Origin: Cyclobacteriaceae bacterium
GTDB taxonomy: Bacteria; Bacteroidota; Bacteroidia; Cytophagales; Cyclobacteriaceae
Direction of reading: 5' to 3'
Length of the DNA stretch: 64,000 bases
NCBI GenBank assembly: GCA_022842845.1
Contig: JALHOT010000007.1
Span: 52,824 to 116,823, forward strand
The notes under the pieces were generated by a model. It worked only from the letters and a program-made list of their open reading frames with translations. It made no database searches and was not told the DNA's origin. Shown piece by piece: positions 53,990 to 64,000 of the stretch. Numbering within the stretch: the first letter of the stretch is position 1; each line of letters starts with the position of its first letter. Both the position numbers and the translations under genes were made by a program.

Positions 53990-56419
53990 CTATCTGACAA
54001 TCATAAACTTTGCCATCCACTCTTTTGCCTCAGCCATTTCGTTAAAAACCTGAAGATCTATCCCAAGTTCATCAGTGCGCGCCTTCATTTTTTTATAATA
54101 ATCTTCACGAATGGGATCATTCAAAGCAATAGCCGCTATGCGCACCAAACCACAGGCGTGTGCCTGAGGCAACACGCTACGCATAAACCATTGTTGCTCT
54201 GCGGCATCTACAGTACCCTGTTTGCGTAAGTCTGCAATCCAGCCAGGTGTTTTATACGTTTCAAGGGTTTTCACTACGGCATCAAATACCTCTCGATATT
54301 CGCTTGCAGTTATTTGGCGCCCCCAGGTAACAATGGTAGTATTGATGGTTGCATCATAATCAAGACGTGCTGCATCATTTTCGAAAAATACCTGCGCGTC
54401 TAAGTTTTCGGCATCCGGAAGCGTAATGGTAAAGGTGGTTCCAACATTCAGCTGGCTCTTGACTTGTATTGACCCTCCCAGTGAATCAAGTTGAGTTTTT
54501 ACCAAGTATAATCCAAGGCCCTTACCTGTTACATGGGTATGGAAACGTTTGTAGAGTTTAAAAATATTCTCATGTTGATTGGCCAGATCTATACCCAAAC
54601 CATTGTCTTGTATTTCAATAGCTATGGCATTACCATCACGAAAGCTTCTGATTCTCACTTGCAGATCACGCTCCAGGGAGCGGTACTTAATAGCATTACT
54701 TACCAAATTATACAGAATACTTTGAAGCATGGCTCTCACAGAAAATACAAATGGGGCCATGTTAAAATCTGCTTCTATTGAATAATCGGGCTTGAGGTAT
54801 TCATTAAGCAGGTACAAGCACTTTTTCCACTCTTCCTCGAAATAAATTTTCTCTCTTACTTTATAAAGATTATTACGTGAATCAATAATCAGATTCAGGT
54901 CTTTGAGAATAACATCCAACTCAATCGTAGCTTTTTGTAGTAAATTGATCAGATAAGTACTTTCCTCAGCATCCTTACTAACATTAATCAAATTCATAAG
55001 ACCCAGCATGCGTGCAACTGGGCCTCTTAAATTATGAGAAACCGTAAAAGAGAATTGCAATAGTTCATTATTGTGCTTTACCAGCTCTTCATTTGTTTTA
55101 TACAGCTCATTCTTTTTAATCTCAATATCGAAAGTGAGCTTATTATTTAACTCAAGAATAATCTGGTTGCGTTCATTGAGTTCTTCAGATCGTTTTTCCA
55201 ACTCCTTCTTTTGTAAGGCAATTTCCGTATTCAAAACGTTCAGCGCCTGGTTGGCTTCTGTAAGTTCCTCTGATTGTGCATGAATTTCCTCGTTTCTTTC
55301 AGCAATTTCGTAGTTTAGCTTTCTGGTGTTCTTATAAGCGCGGAAATAAAAAAAGAAAAGTAATGAGAGGAGACCTGAGCCAGGAACCAATACCCAAAAA
55401 AGTTTTCTCTGTGCACTGATGGCTGCTTCTTGCAATAAAATAGTTTTATCACGCTCATTCATCTCATATGATTGTTGCAAAAGCATTACTTTGCCCGCAA
55501 GGCCACTGTCATAAATAGAATCCCGCAAAGCATTGTAAGCTTCTGAATAGTGCAAGGCTTCCTGTAACTTTTTCCGTTTTGAATAAAGCTGGCCTTTACT
55601 CTTAAAAACCTGCAGCAAAATCTCTCTTGCATCTAGACTTATTGCTTCATTTTCAGCATCATTAAGATATTGAAGTGCCTCCTCTGTACGATTCATCTTA
55701 ATCAGCAATTCCCCAATCATTTGTTTAGACCAGGCAGCTCCATATTTATTTTGAATTGAATCATCAATGACCAGGCTTTTCAGTTGTAATTCCAAAGCCT
55801 TATTGTAATTATTTTCATATTCGTACAACAGGGCTATGTTCGACATGGTGGAGGCTATACCGCGCGCGTTATTGACGGCCTTTCTTATACTCAGTGCCTT
55901 GCTGTACTCCTCCATGGCCTTGAAATAATCCTTTCGTTTTGCGTAAAGAATTCCTTTCAAATTATGGGCTGTACCCTCAGCAATTTTATACTGTATGGCT
56001 TTCGCCTTTACCAAGGCCTTATCGGCAAACTCAATTCCCTTGTCCAGTTGCTCAAGGAAATAATACACGTAACCAATCTCCAGCATGGCATCACATTCAA
56101 GCTCTTCCATACCATGAGCAGAGGCAAGTGCCAATGCCTCAAAAAGATATTGTTGACTCGGTTCATAATCGCCCTTCTCACTAAAAATAGCGCCTACGTC
56201 TAACAATAGTTTTACATACCGATATGAGGGTTCTTTACCCGAAAAATGTTGCTTAAGCTCCTTTAATTGATAAAGAGCATCAGCATAGGATCCGTCATTT
56301 AGAAGTTTGGCAATCCGTTGAGCCCTCGTTGAATCCAGTGGTTCGGCAGCTTGTGCGAACATTGTGGAATAAAAGAGACTAACGCTTATTAGGAATAATG
56401 TATTGGGCCAACTATACAC
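53990..56419 (-). CDS. TPR sensor histidine kinase with C-terminal SpoIIAA-like domain
   Basis: 809 aa. Signal/anchor at the N-terminus (LFLISVSLFYSTMFAQA), then TPR repeats (about 30-310, for example GTAHNLKGILYAKRKDYFKAM), one membrane helix (FWVLVPGSGLLSLLFFFYF), a long coiled coil (about 365-440), HisKA with FSFTVSHNLRGPVARM, and HATPase_c with YNLVSNAIKYRS, IEIQDNGLGIDL and GKGLGLYLVKTQ. The last about 120 residues form an extra alpha/beta domain (TIVTWGRQITASEYREVF, AEAKEWMAKF) like SpoIIAA/STAS-type domains. No response regulator is adjacent. Confidence 0.85.
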   Translation of the reverse strand: MYSWPNTLFLISVSLFYSTMFAQAAEPLDSTRAQRIAKLLNDGSYADALYQLKELKQHFSGKEPSYRYVKLLLDVGAIFSEKGDYEPSQQYLFEALALASAHGMEELECDAMLEIGYVYYFLEQLDKGIEFADKALVKAKAIQYKIAEGTAHNLKGILYAKRKDYFKAMEEYSKALSIRKAVNNARGIASTMSNIALLYEYENNYNKALELQLKSLVIDDSIQNKYGAAWSKQMIGELLIKMNRTEEALQYLNDAENEAISLDAREILLQVFKSKGQLYSKRKKLQEALHYSEAYNALRDSIYDSGLAGKVMLLQQSYEMNERDKTILLQEAAISAQRKLFWVLVPGSGLLSLLFFFYFRAYKNTRKLNYEIAERNEEIHAQSEELTEANQALNVLNTEIALQKKELEKRSEELNERNQIILELNNKLTFDIEIKKNELYKTNEELVKHNNELLQFSFTVSHNLRGPVARMLGLMNLINVSKDAEESTYLINLLQKATIELDVILKDLNLIIDSRNNLYKVREKIYFEEEWKKCLYLLNEYLKPDYSIEADFNMAPFVFSVRAMLQSILYNLVSNAIKYRSLERDLQVRIRSFRDGNAIAIEIQDNGLGIDLANQHENIFKLYKRFHTHVTGKGLGLYLVKTQLDSLGGSIQVKSQLNVGTTFTITLPDAENLDAQVFFENDAARLDYDATINTTIVTWGRQITASEYREVFDAVVKTLETYKTPGWIADLRKQGTVDAAEQQWFMRSVLPQAHACGLVRIAAIALNDPIREDYYKKMKARTDELGIDLQVFNEMAEAKEWMAKFMIVR

Positions 56420-56526
56420 CCAGTAAAGTTATGGCTTTCTGTTGAATTCTTTCTCAAATCACCACCTAACTCTTGTTCGGTATTTGTGCCGCTTATCGCT
56501 ATTTTTAGGCCGAAATCGATTGATAT

Positions 56527-59500
56527 ATGAGTACGGCAACGATTAATTCCCCAAAAACAGACAAAAATCAAGCACTGGCAGGCCATCAGCCGCCAGAACC
56601 CTATAAGCCAATCAATAAAATTCGTATTGTAACAGCTGCCAGCCTATTTGACGGGCACGATGCCGCCATCAATATCATGCGCAGGATCATCCAGTCAACT
56701 GGAGTGGAAGTAATCCATTTAGGACACGACCGCAGCGTTGAGGAAGTGGTGAACACGGCTATTCAGGAAGACGCGCAAGCCATTGCTATGACCAGCTACC
56801 AGGGTGGCCATAATGAGTACTTCAAATACATGTATGACCTGCTTAAAGAGAAAGGCGCTGGACATATTAAGATTTTTGGCGGAGGCGGAGGGGTGATTTT
56901 GCCTGATGAAATCAAAGAACTAATGGACTATGGCATCACCCGCATCTATTCTCCCGATGATGGCCGCTCCATGGGCTTACAGGGAATGATTAATGACCTT
57001 GTTAATCAAAGTGATTATCCAACCGGGAAAGTGATTACCAATGGAGAATTAACAGTCGACAATCATGTGTTGATTGCCCAATATATCTCTGCAGCAGAGA
57101 ATTACTTTGATGAACACAAAAAGGCCTTTGAAGAAATTAATAAAAAAGCTGCCAAGTCTACAGCGCCTGTCCTCGGCATTACAGGAACCGGAGGAGCGGG
57201 TAAGTCATCGATGGTGGATGAATTGGTGCGCAGATTTTTAGTTGATTTTAAAGATAAAAAAATAGGCCTGGTCTCTGTTGATCCTTCCAAACGAAAAACT
57301 GGTGGTGCTTTGTTGGGCGATCGCATTCGCATGAATGCTATCAACAACTCACGCGTGTATATGCGTTCCCTGGCCACACGCCAGAGCAACCTGGCTTTGT
57401 CTGCTTATGTAAAAGAAGCCATTCAGGTTTTGAAGGCTGCAGGTTTTGATTTGATTATCTTAGAAACATCAGGTATAGGACAAAGTGATACCGAAATTTT
57501 AGATCACAGCGATGTATCCTTGTATGTAATGACACCCGAGTATGGTGCTGCCACACAACTCGAAAAAATTGACATGCTCGACTTTGCTGATGTTATTGCT
57601 CTCAACAAATTTGATAAGCGTGGAGCCCTCGATGCTTTACGAGATGTAAAAAAACAATACCAGCGCAACCACCAGCTGTGGGATAAGAAACCTGAGGATA
57701 TGCCTGTGTTTGGCACCATTGCTTCACAATTCAACGATCCGGGTACCAATCAGCTTTACAGCCATATCATCGCCACTATTGTAGAAAAGACGGGGGCTTC
57801 CCTGCATTCTACTTTCGAAATTACGCGTGAGATGTCAGAGAAAATTTTTGTAATCCCTCCTCACCGTACCCGGTACCTCAGCGAAATTTCAGAGAACAAC
57901 CGCAAGTACGATCAGTGGGTTAACGAACAAGCCGAAGTAGCAGAGAAACTCTACGCGATTAATAAAACACTGCACACACTTTCCAATGCAGACAACGCTA
58001 TTATTAAAGTGTTACAGGCTGAATTTGATCGTGTAAAACTTAATCTAGATCCTAAAAACTGGAAACTCATTGAAGAGTGGCCAAACGTTGTTAAAAAATA
58101 CAAAGAACCTGTATTTAAGTTTAAGGTTCGTGATAAAGAAATTGGCATACAAACGCACAGCGAATCATTGTCGCACCAGCAAATACCAAAAATTGCTTTG
58201 CCAAAATATTCAAGCTGGGGTGATTTACTAAAATGGTCGTTGCAGGAAAATGTACCAGGTGAGTTTCCTTACACAGCTGGTATCTATCCTTTTAAACGCG
58301 AAGGCGAAGACCCTACACGTATGTTCGCTGGAGAAGGTGGCCCGGAACGCACCAACAGACGTTTTCATTATGTGAGTGCTTCAATGCCAGCAAAACGTTT
58401 GTCAACTGCCTTTGACTCAGTAACGCTCTATGGCAATGACCCTGATTACCGTCCGGATATTTATGGAAAAATTGGTAATTCAGGTGTAAGCATTTGCTGT
58501 CTGGACGATGCCAAAAAACTCTATAGCGGTTTTAACCTGGCAGATCCAAAAACATCCGTGTCCATGACTATCAATGGACCTGCCCCGATGTTGCTGGCTT
58601 ATTTTATGAATACGGCCATAGATCAGCAATGTGAACTCTACATCAAGAAAAACGGACTAGAAGCTGAGGTCAATAAAAAGATCGAGGATATCTATCGTGT
58701 AAAAGGCGCAGAAAGACCAGCTTATCAGGGCTCTTTACCCAAAGGCAATGATGGCTTAGGACTTATGCTGCTGGGTGTTACTGGCGATCAGGTTTTACCT
58801 GCAGATGTATATGCTAAAATTAAAGCCGACACACTGACTCAGGTGCGTGGTACTGTACAGGCAGATATTCTTAAAGAAGATCAGGCACAAAATACTTGTA
58901 TTTTCTCCACTGAATTCGCACTTCGCCTGATGGGTGATGTTCAACAGTACTTCATTGATAAAAATGTTCGTAATTTCTATTCTGTCTCTATCTCTGGTTA
59001 TCATATTGCTGAAGCAGGTGCTAACCCCATCACACAATTAGCCTTCACCCTTGCCAACGGATTTACTTATGTAGAGTATTACTTAAGCAGAGGCATGGAC
59101 ATCAATGCTTTTGCACCCAATCTATCTTTCTTCTTTAGCAATGGTATCGATCCTGAGTATGCAGTCATCGGCCGCGTGGCCAGAAGATTGTGGGCCAAAG
59201 CCATGAAGAATAAATATGGCGCTGATGCACGCAGCCAGATGTTGAAGTACCATATTCAAACGTCAGGTCGATCGTTGCATGCACAGGAAATTGATTTCAA
59301 TGACATACGCACAACACTGCAGGCTTTGTATGCCATTTATGACAACTGTAACTCCCTGCATACAAATGCTTATGATGAAGCCATCACTACGCCCACAGAA
59401 GAAAGTGTGCGCAGGGCCATGGCCATTCAGCTAATTATTAACAAAGAATTAGGACTGGCCAAGAATGAAAATCCTTTACAAGGCTCTTTCATTATTGAAG

Positions 59501-59946
59501 AGTTAACCGATTTGGTAGAAGAGGCTGTACTGACTGAGTTTGACCGAATCACTGAACGCGGAGGTGTATTGGGCGCTATGGAAACCATGTATCAGCGTGG
59601 TAAGATCCAAGAAGAAAGTTTGTACTATGAAACCCTCAAACATACAGGAGAATACCCCATCATCGGGGTTAATACTTTCTTGAGCAGCAAGGGCTCACCT
59701 ACTATTCTTCCGCAAGAAGTAATCCGTGCCACCACTGAAGAGAAGGAGTACCAGATTAAGATGTTACGCAACTTACAAGCATTTCAGGCAGAGAAAACCC
59801 AGGCAGCCGTTGAGCGCATACAAGACGCAGCTGTACAGAATCAAAACATCTTTAATGAACTCATGGAGGCCTCAAAGGCATGCTCACTTGGACAAATTAC
59901 AAAAGCCCTCTTTGAAGTAGGCGGACAATACAGACGCAATATGTGA
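56527..59946 (+). CDS. icmF: Fused isobutyryl-CoA mutase IcmF
   Basis: 1139 aa in which the B12-binding domain (about 30-165, with [13 protein letters not shown] holding the cobalt-ligand His), a MeaB-type GTPase chaperone (about 170-440, P-loop GTGGAGKSS), and the acyl-CoA mutase TIM barrel (about 560-1139, with [20 protein letters not shown]) are joined, the IcmF layout. It interconverts isobutyryl-CoA and n-butyryl-CoA with adenosylcobalamin; related branched acyl-CoA substrates are possible. The GTPase loads and protects the cofactor. Single gene with its own terminator. Confidence 0.93.
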   Translation: MSTATINSPKTDKNQALAGHQPPEPYKPINKIRIVTAASLFDGHDAAINIMRRIIQSTGVEVIHLGHDRSVEEVVNTAIQEDAQAIAMTSYQGGHNEYFKYMYDLLKEKGAGHIKIFGGGGGVILPDEIKELMDYGITRIYSPDDGRSMGLQGMINDLVNQSDYPTGKVITNGELTVDNHVLIAQYISAAENYFDEHKKAFEEINKKAAKSTAPVLGITGTGGAGKSSMVDELVRRFLVDFKDKKIGLVSVDPSKRKTGGALLGDRIRMNAINNSRVYMRSLATRQSNLALSAYVKEAIQVLKAAGFDLIILETSGIGQSDTEILDHSDVSLYVMTPEYGAATQLEKIDMLDFADVIALNKFDKRGALDALRDVKKQYQRNHQLWDKKPEDMPVFGTIASQFNDPGTNQLYSHIIATIVEKTGASLHSTFEITREMSEKIFVIPPHRTRYLSEISENNRKYDQWVNEQAEVAEKLYAINKTLHTLSNADNAIIKVLQAEFDRVKLNLDPKNWKLIEEWPNVVKKYKEPVFKFKVRDKEIGIQTHSESLSHQQIPKIALPKYSSWGDLLKWSLQENVPGEFPYTAGIYPFKREGEDPTRMFAGEGGPERTNRRFHYVSASMPAKRLSTAFDSVTLYGNDPDYRPDIYGKIGNSGVSICCLDDAKKLYSGFNLADPKTSVSMTINGPAPMLLAYFMNTAIDQQCELYIKKNGLEAEVNKKIEDIYRVKGAERPAYQGSLPKGNDGLGLMLLGVTGDQVLPADVYAKIKADTLTQVRGTVQADILKEDQAQNTCIFSTEFALRLMGDVQQYFIDKNVRNFYSVSISGYHIAEAGANPITQLAFTLANGFTYVEYYLSRGMDINAFAPNLSFFFSNGIDPEYAVIGRVARRLWAKAMKNKYGADARSQMLKYHIQTSGRSLHAQEIDFNDIRTTLQALYAIYDNCNSLHTNAYDEAITTPTEESVRRAMAIQLIINKELGLAKNENPLQGSFIIEELTDLVEEAVLTEFDRITERGGVLGAMETMYQRGKIQEESLYYETLKHTGEYPIIGVNTFLSSKGSPTILPQEVIRATTEEKEYQIKMLRNLQAFQAEKTQAAVERIQDAAVQNQNIFNELMEASKACSLGQITKALFEVGGQYRRNM

Positions 59947-59971
59947 GTACAAGTTGTAGCACTAAAGGAGA

Positions 59972-60018
59972 AGCTGATGGAGTATGCAGATTGCAATAAC
60001 CATCGGCTTTTTTATTTT
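59972..60018 (+). terminator. Rho-independent terminator after icmF
   Basis: AGCTGATGG (59972-59980) pairs with CCATCGGCT (60000-60008) with one T-G pair, followed by TTTTTTATTTT. It lies 26 bp beyond the stop. Confidence 0.75.
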
Positions 60019-60043
60019 ATGTAAAAGTAGCTTATTGTAATAT

Positions 60044-60745
60044 TTAATTGCTATCGATGAATTCGAATAGTCTGATCAGATGCTGGTCGTTTTTAAAGTC
60101 GATTTTATTTTGTTTAATAAAATCATCGATGCCATCAGCCTTTTGAGGGAAAGCTTGTTTCAAATTCTTAGCCTTCAGCTTCAATGGAACACTTTGCGTT
60201 CCCGGGGAATAGAAGTAGAGTTGCTCTTGAACAAACTCGTCATATTTTTGATTGGCACTATAGGCGCCCTGATAATCTGCTTTATTGAGTACTACTTTAT
60301 GCAAACGGTAGTATTGAAATTTACCTTCGTACATCACTTCTCTTACTTCAAAGGTCTTTTTATCGATGGGTTTTACAGCAAATTTTCTTTGCAATAGTTT
60401 ATCATTTACTGTAAAAGATTTTACCCGCGTATTATCAGCAATTTTATATACGCAATCAGCACATGTTTTGTAAAGGATCTCGTTATTATAGGCATCGAAG
60501 TTAAGGAGAACAGAGGCAATAGTCTCCTCACCGATAACTACAATACCCGGTAAGAAGTTTTCAAAAATCACCGGACTGCCCTTAATACCTTCGTATCGCT
60601 TATCGAATGTTTGCACAACGCTCATGCCTGCAGACACTCGATTAACATTATCTTGTGCTCCTACATTTTGGGCTACAGCGCTGTAGGTCGTCAGTGAAAT
60701 AAAGAGCAGCGAACATAAAAACCTTTCACTAAATTTTGTTCTCAT
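60044..60745 (-). CDS. Secreted protein of unknown function
   Basis: 233 aa with signal peptide ending TTYSAVAQ. The mature part mixes beta strands and helices (FENFLPGIVVIGEETIAS, ILYKTCADCVYKIADN, EGKFQYYRLHKVVLNKADYQ) and ends KNDQHLIRLFEFIDSN. It contains one Cys-x-x-Cys. I do not recognise a family. It lies downstream of susD on the same strand, but a strong terminator separates them. Confidence 0.75.
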   Translation of the reverse strand: MRTKFSERFLCSLLFISLTTYSAVAQNVGAQDNVNRVSAGMSVVQTFDKRYEGIKGSPVIFENFLPGIVVIGEETIASVLLNFDAYNNEILYKTCADCVYKIADNTRVKSFTVNDKLLQRKFAVKPIDKKTFEVREVMYEGKFQYYRLHKVVLNKADYQGAYSANQKYDEFVQEQLYFYSPGTQSVPLKLKAKNLKQAFPQKADGIDDFIKQNKIDFKNDQHLIRLFEFIDSN

Positions 60746-60780
60746 AAAAGATGCTTTAAAAATCAGGTTTGTTATGATTG

Positions 60781-60825
60781 ACTAAAAAAAATAAAGGAAT
60801 AGAGCTTTCACCCTATTCCTTTATT
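60781..60825 (-). terminator. Strong terminator after susD
   Basis: Perfect 13-bp stem AATAAAGGAATAG / CTATTCCTTTATT (60790-60802 and 60813-60825); on the minus strand it is followed by a run of T. It ends the SusC-SusD transcript before the secreted-protein gene. Confidence 0.88.
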
Positions 60826-60840
60826 CAATTGTGAAATTAA

Positions 60841-62217
60841 TTAATAATCCAAGTTCTGAGCTACCACTCCATTCGCAGTTAATACTTCACGCTGAGGAAT
60901 TGGGAGACGTACTCTGTTGGCATTAGTAAATAATGCGGCAGCAGTATTGGTTCTTCTCAGGTCAACCCAATGGTTAGGGAAACCTTCAAAAGCCAACTCG
61001 ACACGCTTATCTCTTAATAATTGTGTTAAGAAAGCAGCTGGATCTGCAGTGGTGAAAGCAGCAAGTCCTGCACGAGCTCTAACAGCATTTAAAAGGGTTA
61101 AGGCTTGAGGAAGAGTAGTTGCATCGTTACGCACCAAAGCTTCAGCGGCAATCAGATACATTTCTCCTTTACGCAAGATCTTCACGTTATCTGTACCTGG
61201 GGCAACCACTACATACTTACCAGTAATTGAAGTACCTACACCATTAACAGCAGCACGTGCATCACCAGCCTCGTGAGGAAATACGGCATTAGTTGACACA
61301 TCATACTCATTGCGACCACCATTAGCTGTAGGATAGAAGAAGAATGCAATGCTGTTAGCATTTACAGCATCGAATTGTAACTCCCAAAGTGATTCTGCAG
61401 GATTCTTAGAGCTAAATAAGTTAGCGTAAGAAGCTGATAAATCAGATCCGGTTCCAGTGATGATGCTTTGCGCTAAGGTAGCTGCCTGAGCATATTCACC
61501 AAAGATCAAATGAGCTTTGGCCTTTAAAGCAATTGCAGCTTCGCGGGTAGCTCTTCCTACCACAGTCTGTGCTGTTCCTGTACCTCTTGCGGCTAATGCA
61601 TCAATGGTAGTTTGATCTAAGTCTGCCATAATAGCAGTCTTGATTTCACCCAACGTAACCCTTGGTGTTGGAGCTGCATCCTCTGGTGTTAAGGTAGGTG
61701 TTAAACGAATAGGAATACCAGGGGCAGCATTGTTGGTAAAACCATCATTGTCACCACCCCAAAGCACTAAAGCATTGAGATAAGAGAAGGCCCTTAGAAA
61801 CTTTGCCTCAGCAACTGCTCTGTCTTTATTTAATGTGGCATCATTTATTGCTGGTACGAACTGAATGATGTTGTTCGCTCTATTAATAGTGGAGTAAATA
61901 CTATTCCACATATTATTAACCTCAACATTATCAGCAAGTATGTTGCGGTTCTGGAATTGCGCAAAAGATGGGAAAGTTCCACTGTGGCGTAAGTTACCAG
62001 AATATAAATCTAACAAAGACCAAGAACGAAGGCCTACGTAGTTAGCACTTTGCAAAGCACTGTAAGCACCTAATAGAGCGGCATTTGCTCCGGTAGCATC
62101 AGAAAAAGTTTGGTCTGGCGATAGAGATGCCTCAGGCGCCTGATCCAACACATCGCAACTGCTAACAAAAGTTACCAGGAGGATGGCAGTTATATATTTA
62201 AAATTAAAATATCTCAT
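60841..62217 (-). CDS. SusD/RagB family nutrient-binding outer-membrane lipoprotein
   Basis: 458 aa lipoprotein (ITAILLVTFVSSC). The SusD-type N-terminus is seen in DQAPEASLSPDQTFSDATGANAALLGAYS, the TPR-like helical core in AEAKFLRAFSYLNALVLWGG, and the end in LRDKRVELAFEGFPNHWVDLRRTN. SusD caps the SusC barrel and captures the ligand. It lies 11 bp after susC on the same strand. No glycosidase or sensor gene is in view, so the substrate cannot be told. Alanine-rich segments (LNAVRARAGLAAF) are usual here. Confidence 0.93.
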   Translation of the reverse strand: MRYFNFKYITAILLVTFVSSCDVLDQAPEASLSPDQTFSDATGANAALLGAYSALQSANYVGLRSWSLLDLYSGNLRHSGTFPSFAQFQNRNILADNVEVNNMWNSIYSTINRANNIIQFVPAINDATLNKDRAVAEAKFLRAFSYLNALVLWGGDNDGFTNNAAPGIPIRLTPTLTPEDAAPTPRVTLGEIKTAIMADLDQTTIDALAARGTGTAQTVVGRATREAAIALKAKAHLIFGEYAQAATLAQSIITGTGSDLSASYANLFSSKNPAESLWELQFDAVNANSIAFFFYPTANGGRNEYDVSTNAVFPHEAGDARAAVNGVGTSITGKYVVVAPGTDNVKILRKGEMYLIAAEALVRNDATTLPQALTLLNAVRARAGLAAFTTADPAAFLTQLLRDKRVELAFEGFPNHWVDLRRTNTAAALFTNANRVRLPIPQREVLTANGVVAQNLDY

Positions 62218-62228
62218 TCTTCAAAAGT

Positions 62229-64000
62229 TTATAGTCCTAAGTTAACACCAAATGTAATTGATCTTGCCTGAGGATAAGTCAAGAAGTCTGTACCTGGAGC
62301 AGTGTTAGTAATGTTGAATGTACTTACTTCAGGATCGAAGCCACTGTACTTGGTGAAAGTAGCCAGGTTCTGACCAGCCACATACACACGGGCTGAGCGC
62401 AATACCTTAGTCTTAGCAATCACAGAAGCAGGCAGGGTATAACCTAACTGAACGTTGTTGATACGTAGGAATGAACCATCCTCTAACCATCTGTCAGATG
62501 TTCTTCTGTTGTTATTAGGGTCACCAAATACCGCACGAGGAACATCAGTGTTAGTGTTGGTAGGCGTCCATCTTCTCAACACACCATCGGTCTGACCGAA
62601 CACACCGTTCATACCTTCAGAGAAAGCACGGGTGTTGTTGTAGATATAGTTTCCATAAGAGAATCTCATGAATACAGATAAGTCAAAACCTTTGTAAGTC
62701 ACTGTGTTGGTTAAACCACCAAAGAAATCAGGCTGTGCATTGCCCAAAATTTCCTGGTCAGCAGAAGTTAGAGCTCCATCACCATTCAAATCTTTGAATA
62801 GGATATCCCCTAGTGCTGCTGTTCCTTGACCTTGTGCTTGGGCAGTGGCCAATTCTTCGGCTGTATTGATAATTCTATCAACACGGAAACCTCTGAAAGC
62901 ACCTAATGGCTGACCTTGCTCTACCCAGCTGGCGAAACCAGCCGCGAATGGAGCACCTGAAAGCGTTGTGATTTCGTTCTTATTGAAAGTAAGGTTCAGG
63001 TTAGTTGTCCAACGTAAGTCGTTGTTAGAAATGTTGATGGTGTTAATACCCAATTCTAAACCTTGGTTTCTGATACTACCAATGTTTGTTTGAACACCTA
63101 AGAAGCCTGAGCTACCTACTAAAGGCAATTGCTGCAATAATTCATTGTTATCCTTGATGTAATATTCGGCTGTCAAGTAAACTCTGTCTTCAAACAAACC
63201 AATATCAGCACCAAAGTTTAAGGTTACGGCCTCTTCCCATGATAAGTTAGGGTTACCCAACTGAGCAGGGGCCAGACCACCTAGACCAACATAGTTGTTA
63301 CCAGAATTGAATAGAGGTAATGAAGTGAAATTACCAATCTCCTGATTACCGGTTACCCCCCAGCTTGCTCTTAATTTCAAGTCGCTCAATACAGGTACAG
63401 AAGTCATGAAGTTCTCTTCAGACACTCTCCAACCCACAGATGCGGCAGGGAAAGTACCATAACGATTATCTTCACCGAAACGTGAAGAACCATCAATACG
63501 CACAGAACCTGAAAACAAGTACTTACCTTTGTAAGCGTAGTTTACACGAGTCAGGTAAGACTCAAGACCCCAAATGCTACCACCTGAAGATGCATCACCT
63601 TTAGTAGCACCGGCTGATAAACGTCTGATGGTGTTACCTGGGAATACAGTTGCCTGGGCAAATACACTTTCAAAAGTAGACTGTTGATATTCAACACCTG
63701 CCAAAGCAGTGATCTTGTGATCATCAGCAATTGTTTTGGTATAAGTAAGGTTGTTTTTCCATACCCAGTTAAGATCTGTGTTTACACCAGATTGACCCAA
63801 ACCGTTTGAACCTGCACCTGTGTTCGTGGTTGTAGGCTGGAAACGATCGTCCTTAAATAAAATGAAGTCAACACCTATTTCAGATCTTAATTTCAAATCC
63901 TTCAAAATGTCAAGTTCTCCAAAAGTATTACCTATTATCCTTGATGACACTGATTCGAAGAAAGGCTCTCTACCTGCTGCAATAGGGTTTTCAGTAGATG
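62229..64000 (-). CDS. SusC/RagA TonB-dependent receptor, C-terminal part (cut by window end)
   Basis: At least 590 aa of the barrel are in the window. The frame stays open from the GTG at 63950 to the edge, with ENPIAAGREPFFESVSSRIIG across that point, so the gene starts outside. Barrel strands are seen in VNYAYKGKYLFSGSVRIDGSSRFG and ASVGWRVSEENFM, the second half holds GDILFKDLNGDGALTSADQ, and it ends YPQARSITFGVNLGL. It forms a TonB-driven outer-membrane importer with the SusD protein at 60841-62217. Confidence 0.95.
   Translation of the reverse strand, partial: STENPIAAGREPFFESVSSRIIGNTFGELDILKDLKLRSEIGVDFILFKDDRFQPTTTNTGAGSNGLGQSGVNTDLNWVWKNNLTYTKTIADDHKITALAGVEYQQSTFESVFAQATVFPGNTIRRLSAGATKGDASSGGSIWGLESYLTRVNYAYKGKYLFSGSVRIDGSSRFGEDNRYGTFPAASVGWRVSEENFMTSVPVLSDLKLRASWGVTGNQEIGNFTSLPLFNSGNNYVGLGGLAPAQLGNPNLSWEEAVTLNFGADIGLFEDRVYLTAEYYIKDNNELLQQLPLVGSSGFLGVQTNIGSIRNQGLELGINTINISNNDLRWTTNLNLTFNKNEITTLSGAPFAAGFASWVEQGQPLGAFRGFRVDRIINTAEELATAQAQGQGTAALGDILFKDLNGDGALTSADQEILGNAQPDFFGGLTNTVTYKGFDLSVFMRFSYGNYIYNNTRAFSEGMNGVFGQTDGVLRRWTPTNTNTDVPRAVFGDPNNNRRTSDRWLEDGSFLRINNVQLGYTLPASVIAKTKVLRSARVYVAGQNLATFTKYSGFDPEVSTFNITNTAPGTDFLTYPQARSITFGVNLGL

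Noticed and set aside
1..64000. tRNA or rRNA genes, CRISPR arrays, phage genes, transposases, defence islands
   Set aside because: No such sequence was recognised in any intergenic stretch; all gaps are below 300 bases and are described above.

Overview
The window comes from the chromosome of a Bacteroidota bacterium, most likely of the order Cytophagales. The evidence is a SusC/SusD pair, type IX secretion (T9SS) parts (PorQ, a PorE-like OmpA protein, a secreted protein that is almost only a sorting domain), menaquinone synthesis (MenA), DUF4421, DUF6090-like and DUF2795 proteins, many lipoproteins, the promoter motif TAnnTTTG, and an almost complete lack of Shine-Dalgarno sites. Genes are dense and nearly all are ordinary chromosomal genes. 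I saw no rRNA, tRNA, CRISPR array, prophage or insertion sequence with a transposase.

Layout. 1-5.7 kb: the end of recA, two paralogous MacB/FtsX-type permeases, queA and ispD. 5.7-10.5 kb: a DUF2795 protein, the ABC-F factor EttA, a DUF486 membrane protein, a three-domain NlpE/META lipoprotein, a DUF456 protein and a SnoaL-like lipoprotein. 10.5-16.7 kb, minus strand: deoxyhypusine-synthase-like enzyme, argS, a DUF6090-like protein, two tandem glutathione peroxidases, a GreA-like small protein and menA. 17-21 kb: two LPP20-type lipoproteins, a CHRD-like lipoprotein, a lipid A-type acyltransferase and a SixA-like phosphatase. 21-27 kb: a tight minus-strand unit lon-porQ-hslU-DUF4421. 27-32.5 kb: PorE-like protein, threonine aldolase, mini T9SS protein, and NAD(P)HX repair enzyme Nnr. 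32.5-35.7 kb: nuoA-B-C-D interrupted by a small mobile-looking element. 35.8-41.3 kb: arginase family, arginine decarboxylase, D-aminoacylase family, Crp/Fnr regulator and YceI. 41.5-51.4 kb: RhlE-type helicase, an AddAB-like helicase-nuclease whose AddB-like gene carries an in-frame stop codon, and a membrane patatin. 51.4-60 kb: HrpB, a TPR histidine kinase with a fused SpoIIAA-like domain, and the fused mutase IcmF. 60-64 kb: an unknown secreted protein, SusD and the C-terminal part of SusC, cut by the window edge.

The strongest unusual signal is a 426-bp element at 33762-34187, inserted between nuoC and nuoD. It encodes a four-helix-bundle protein of the 23S rRNA intervening-sequence (IVS/S23) family and is bounded by inverted repeats built from TTGACAAT units. 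These repeats supply the protein's first codons, overlap the nuoC stop codon, and leave nuoD with only a TTG start. The same repeat occurs without any gene, as a solo hairpin, after ettA (7855-7925). Other palindromic or tandem repeat families sit after recA, before argS and after ispD. Together they suggest an IVS-like element family with protein-coding and gene-less members that inserts at gene borders.

Other points worth attention are the nonsense codon in addB, the set of polyamine and arginine enzymes (arginase family, a short arginine decarboxylase, a DHS homologue), a 16-bp direct repeat between the Crp-type regulator and yceI, a possibly structured leader before the arginase gene, and the kinase fusion. 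All functional calls come from reading motifs and overall similarity by eye; no database search was run.
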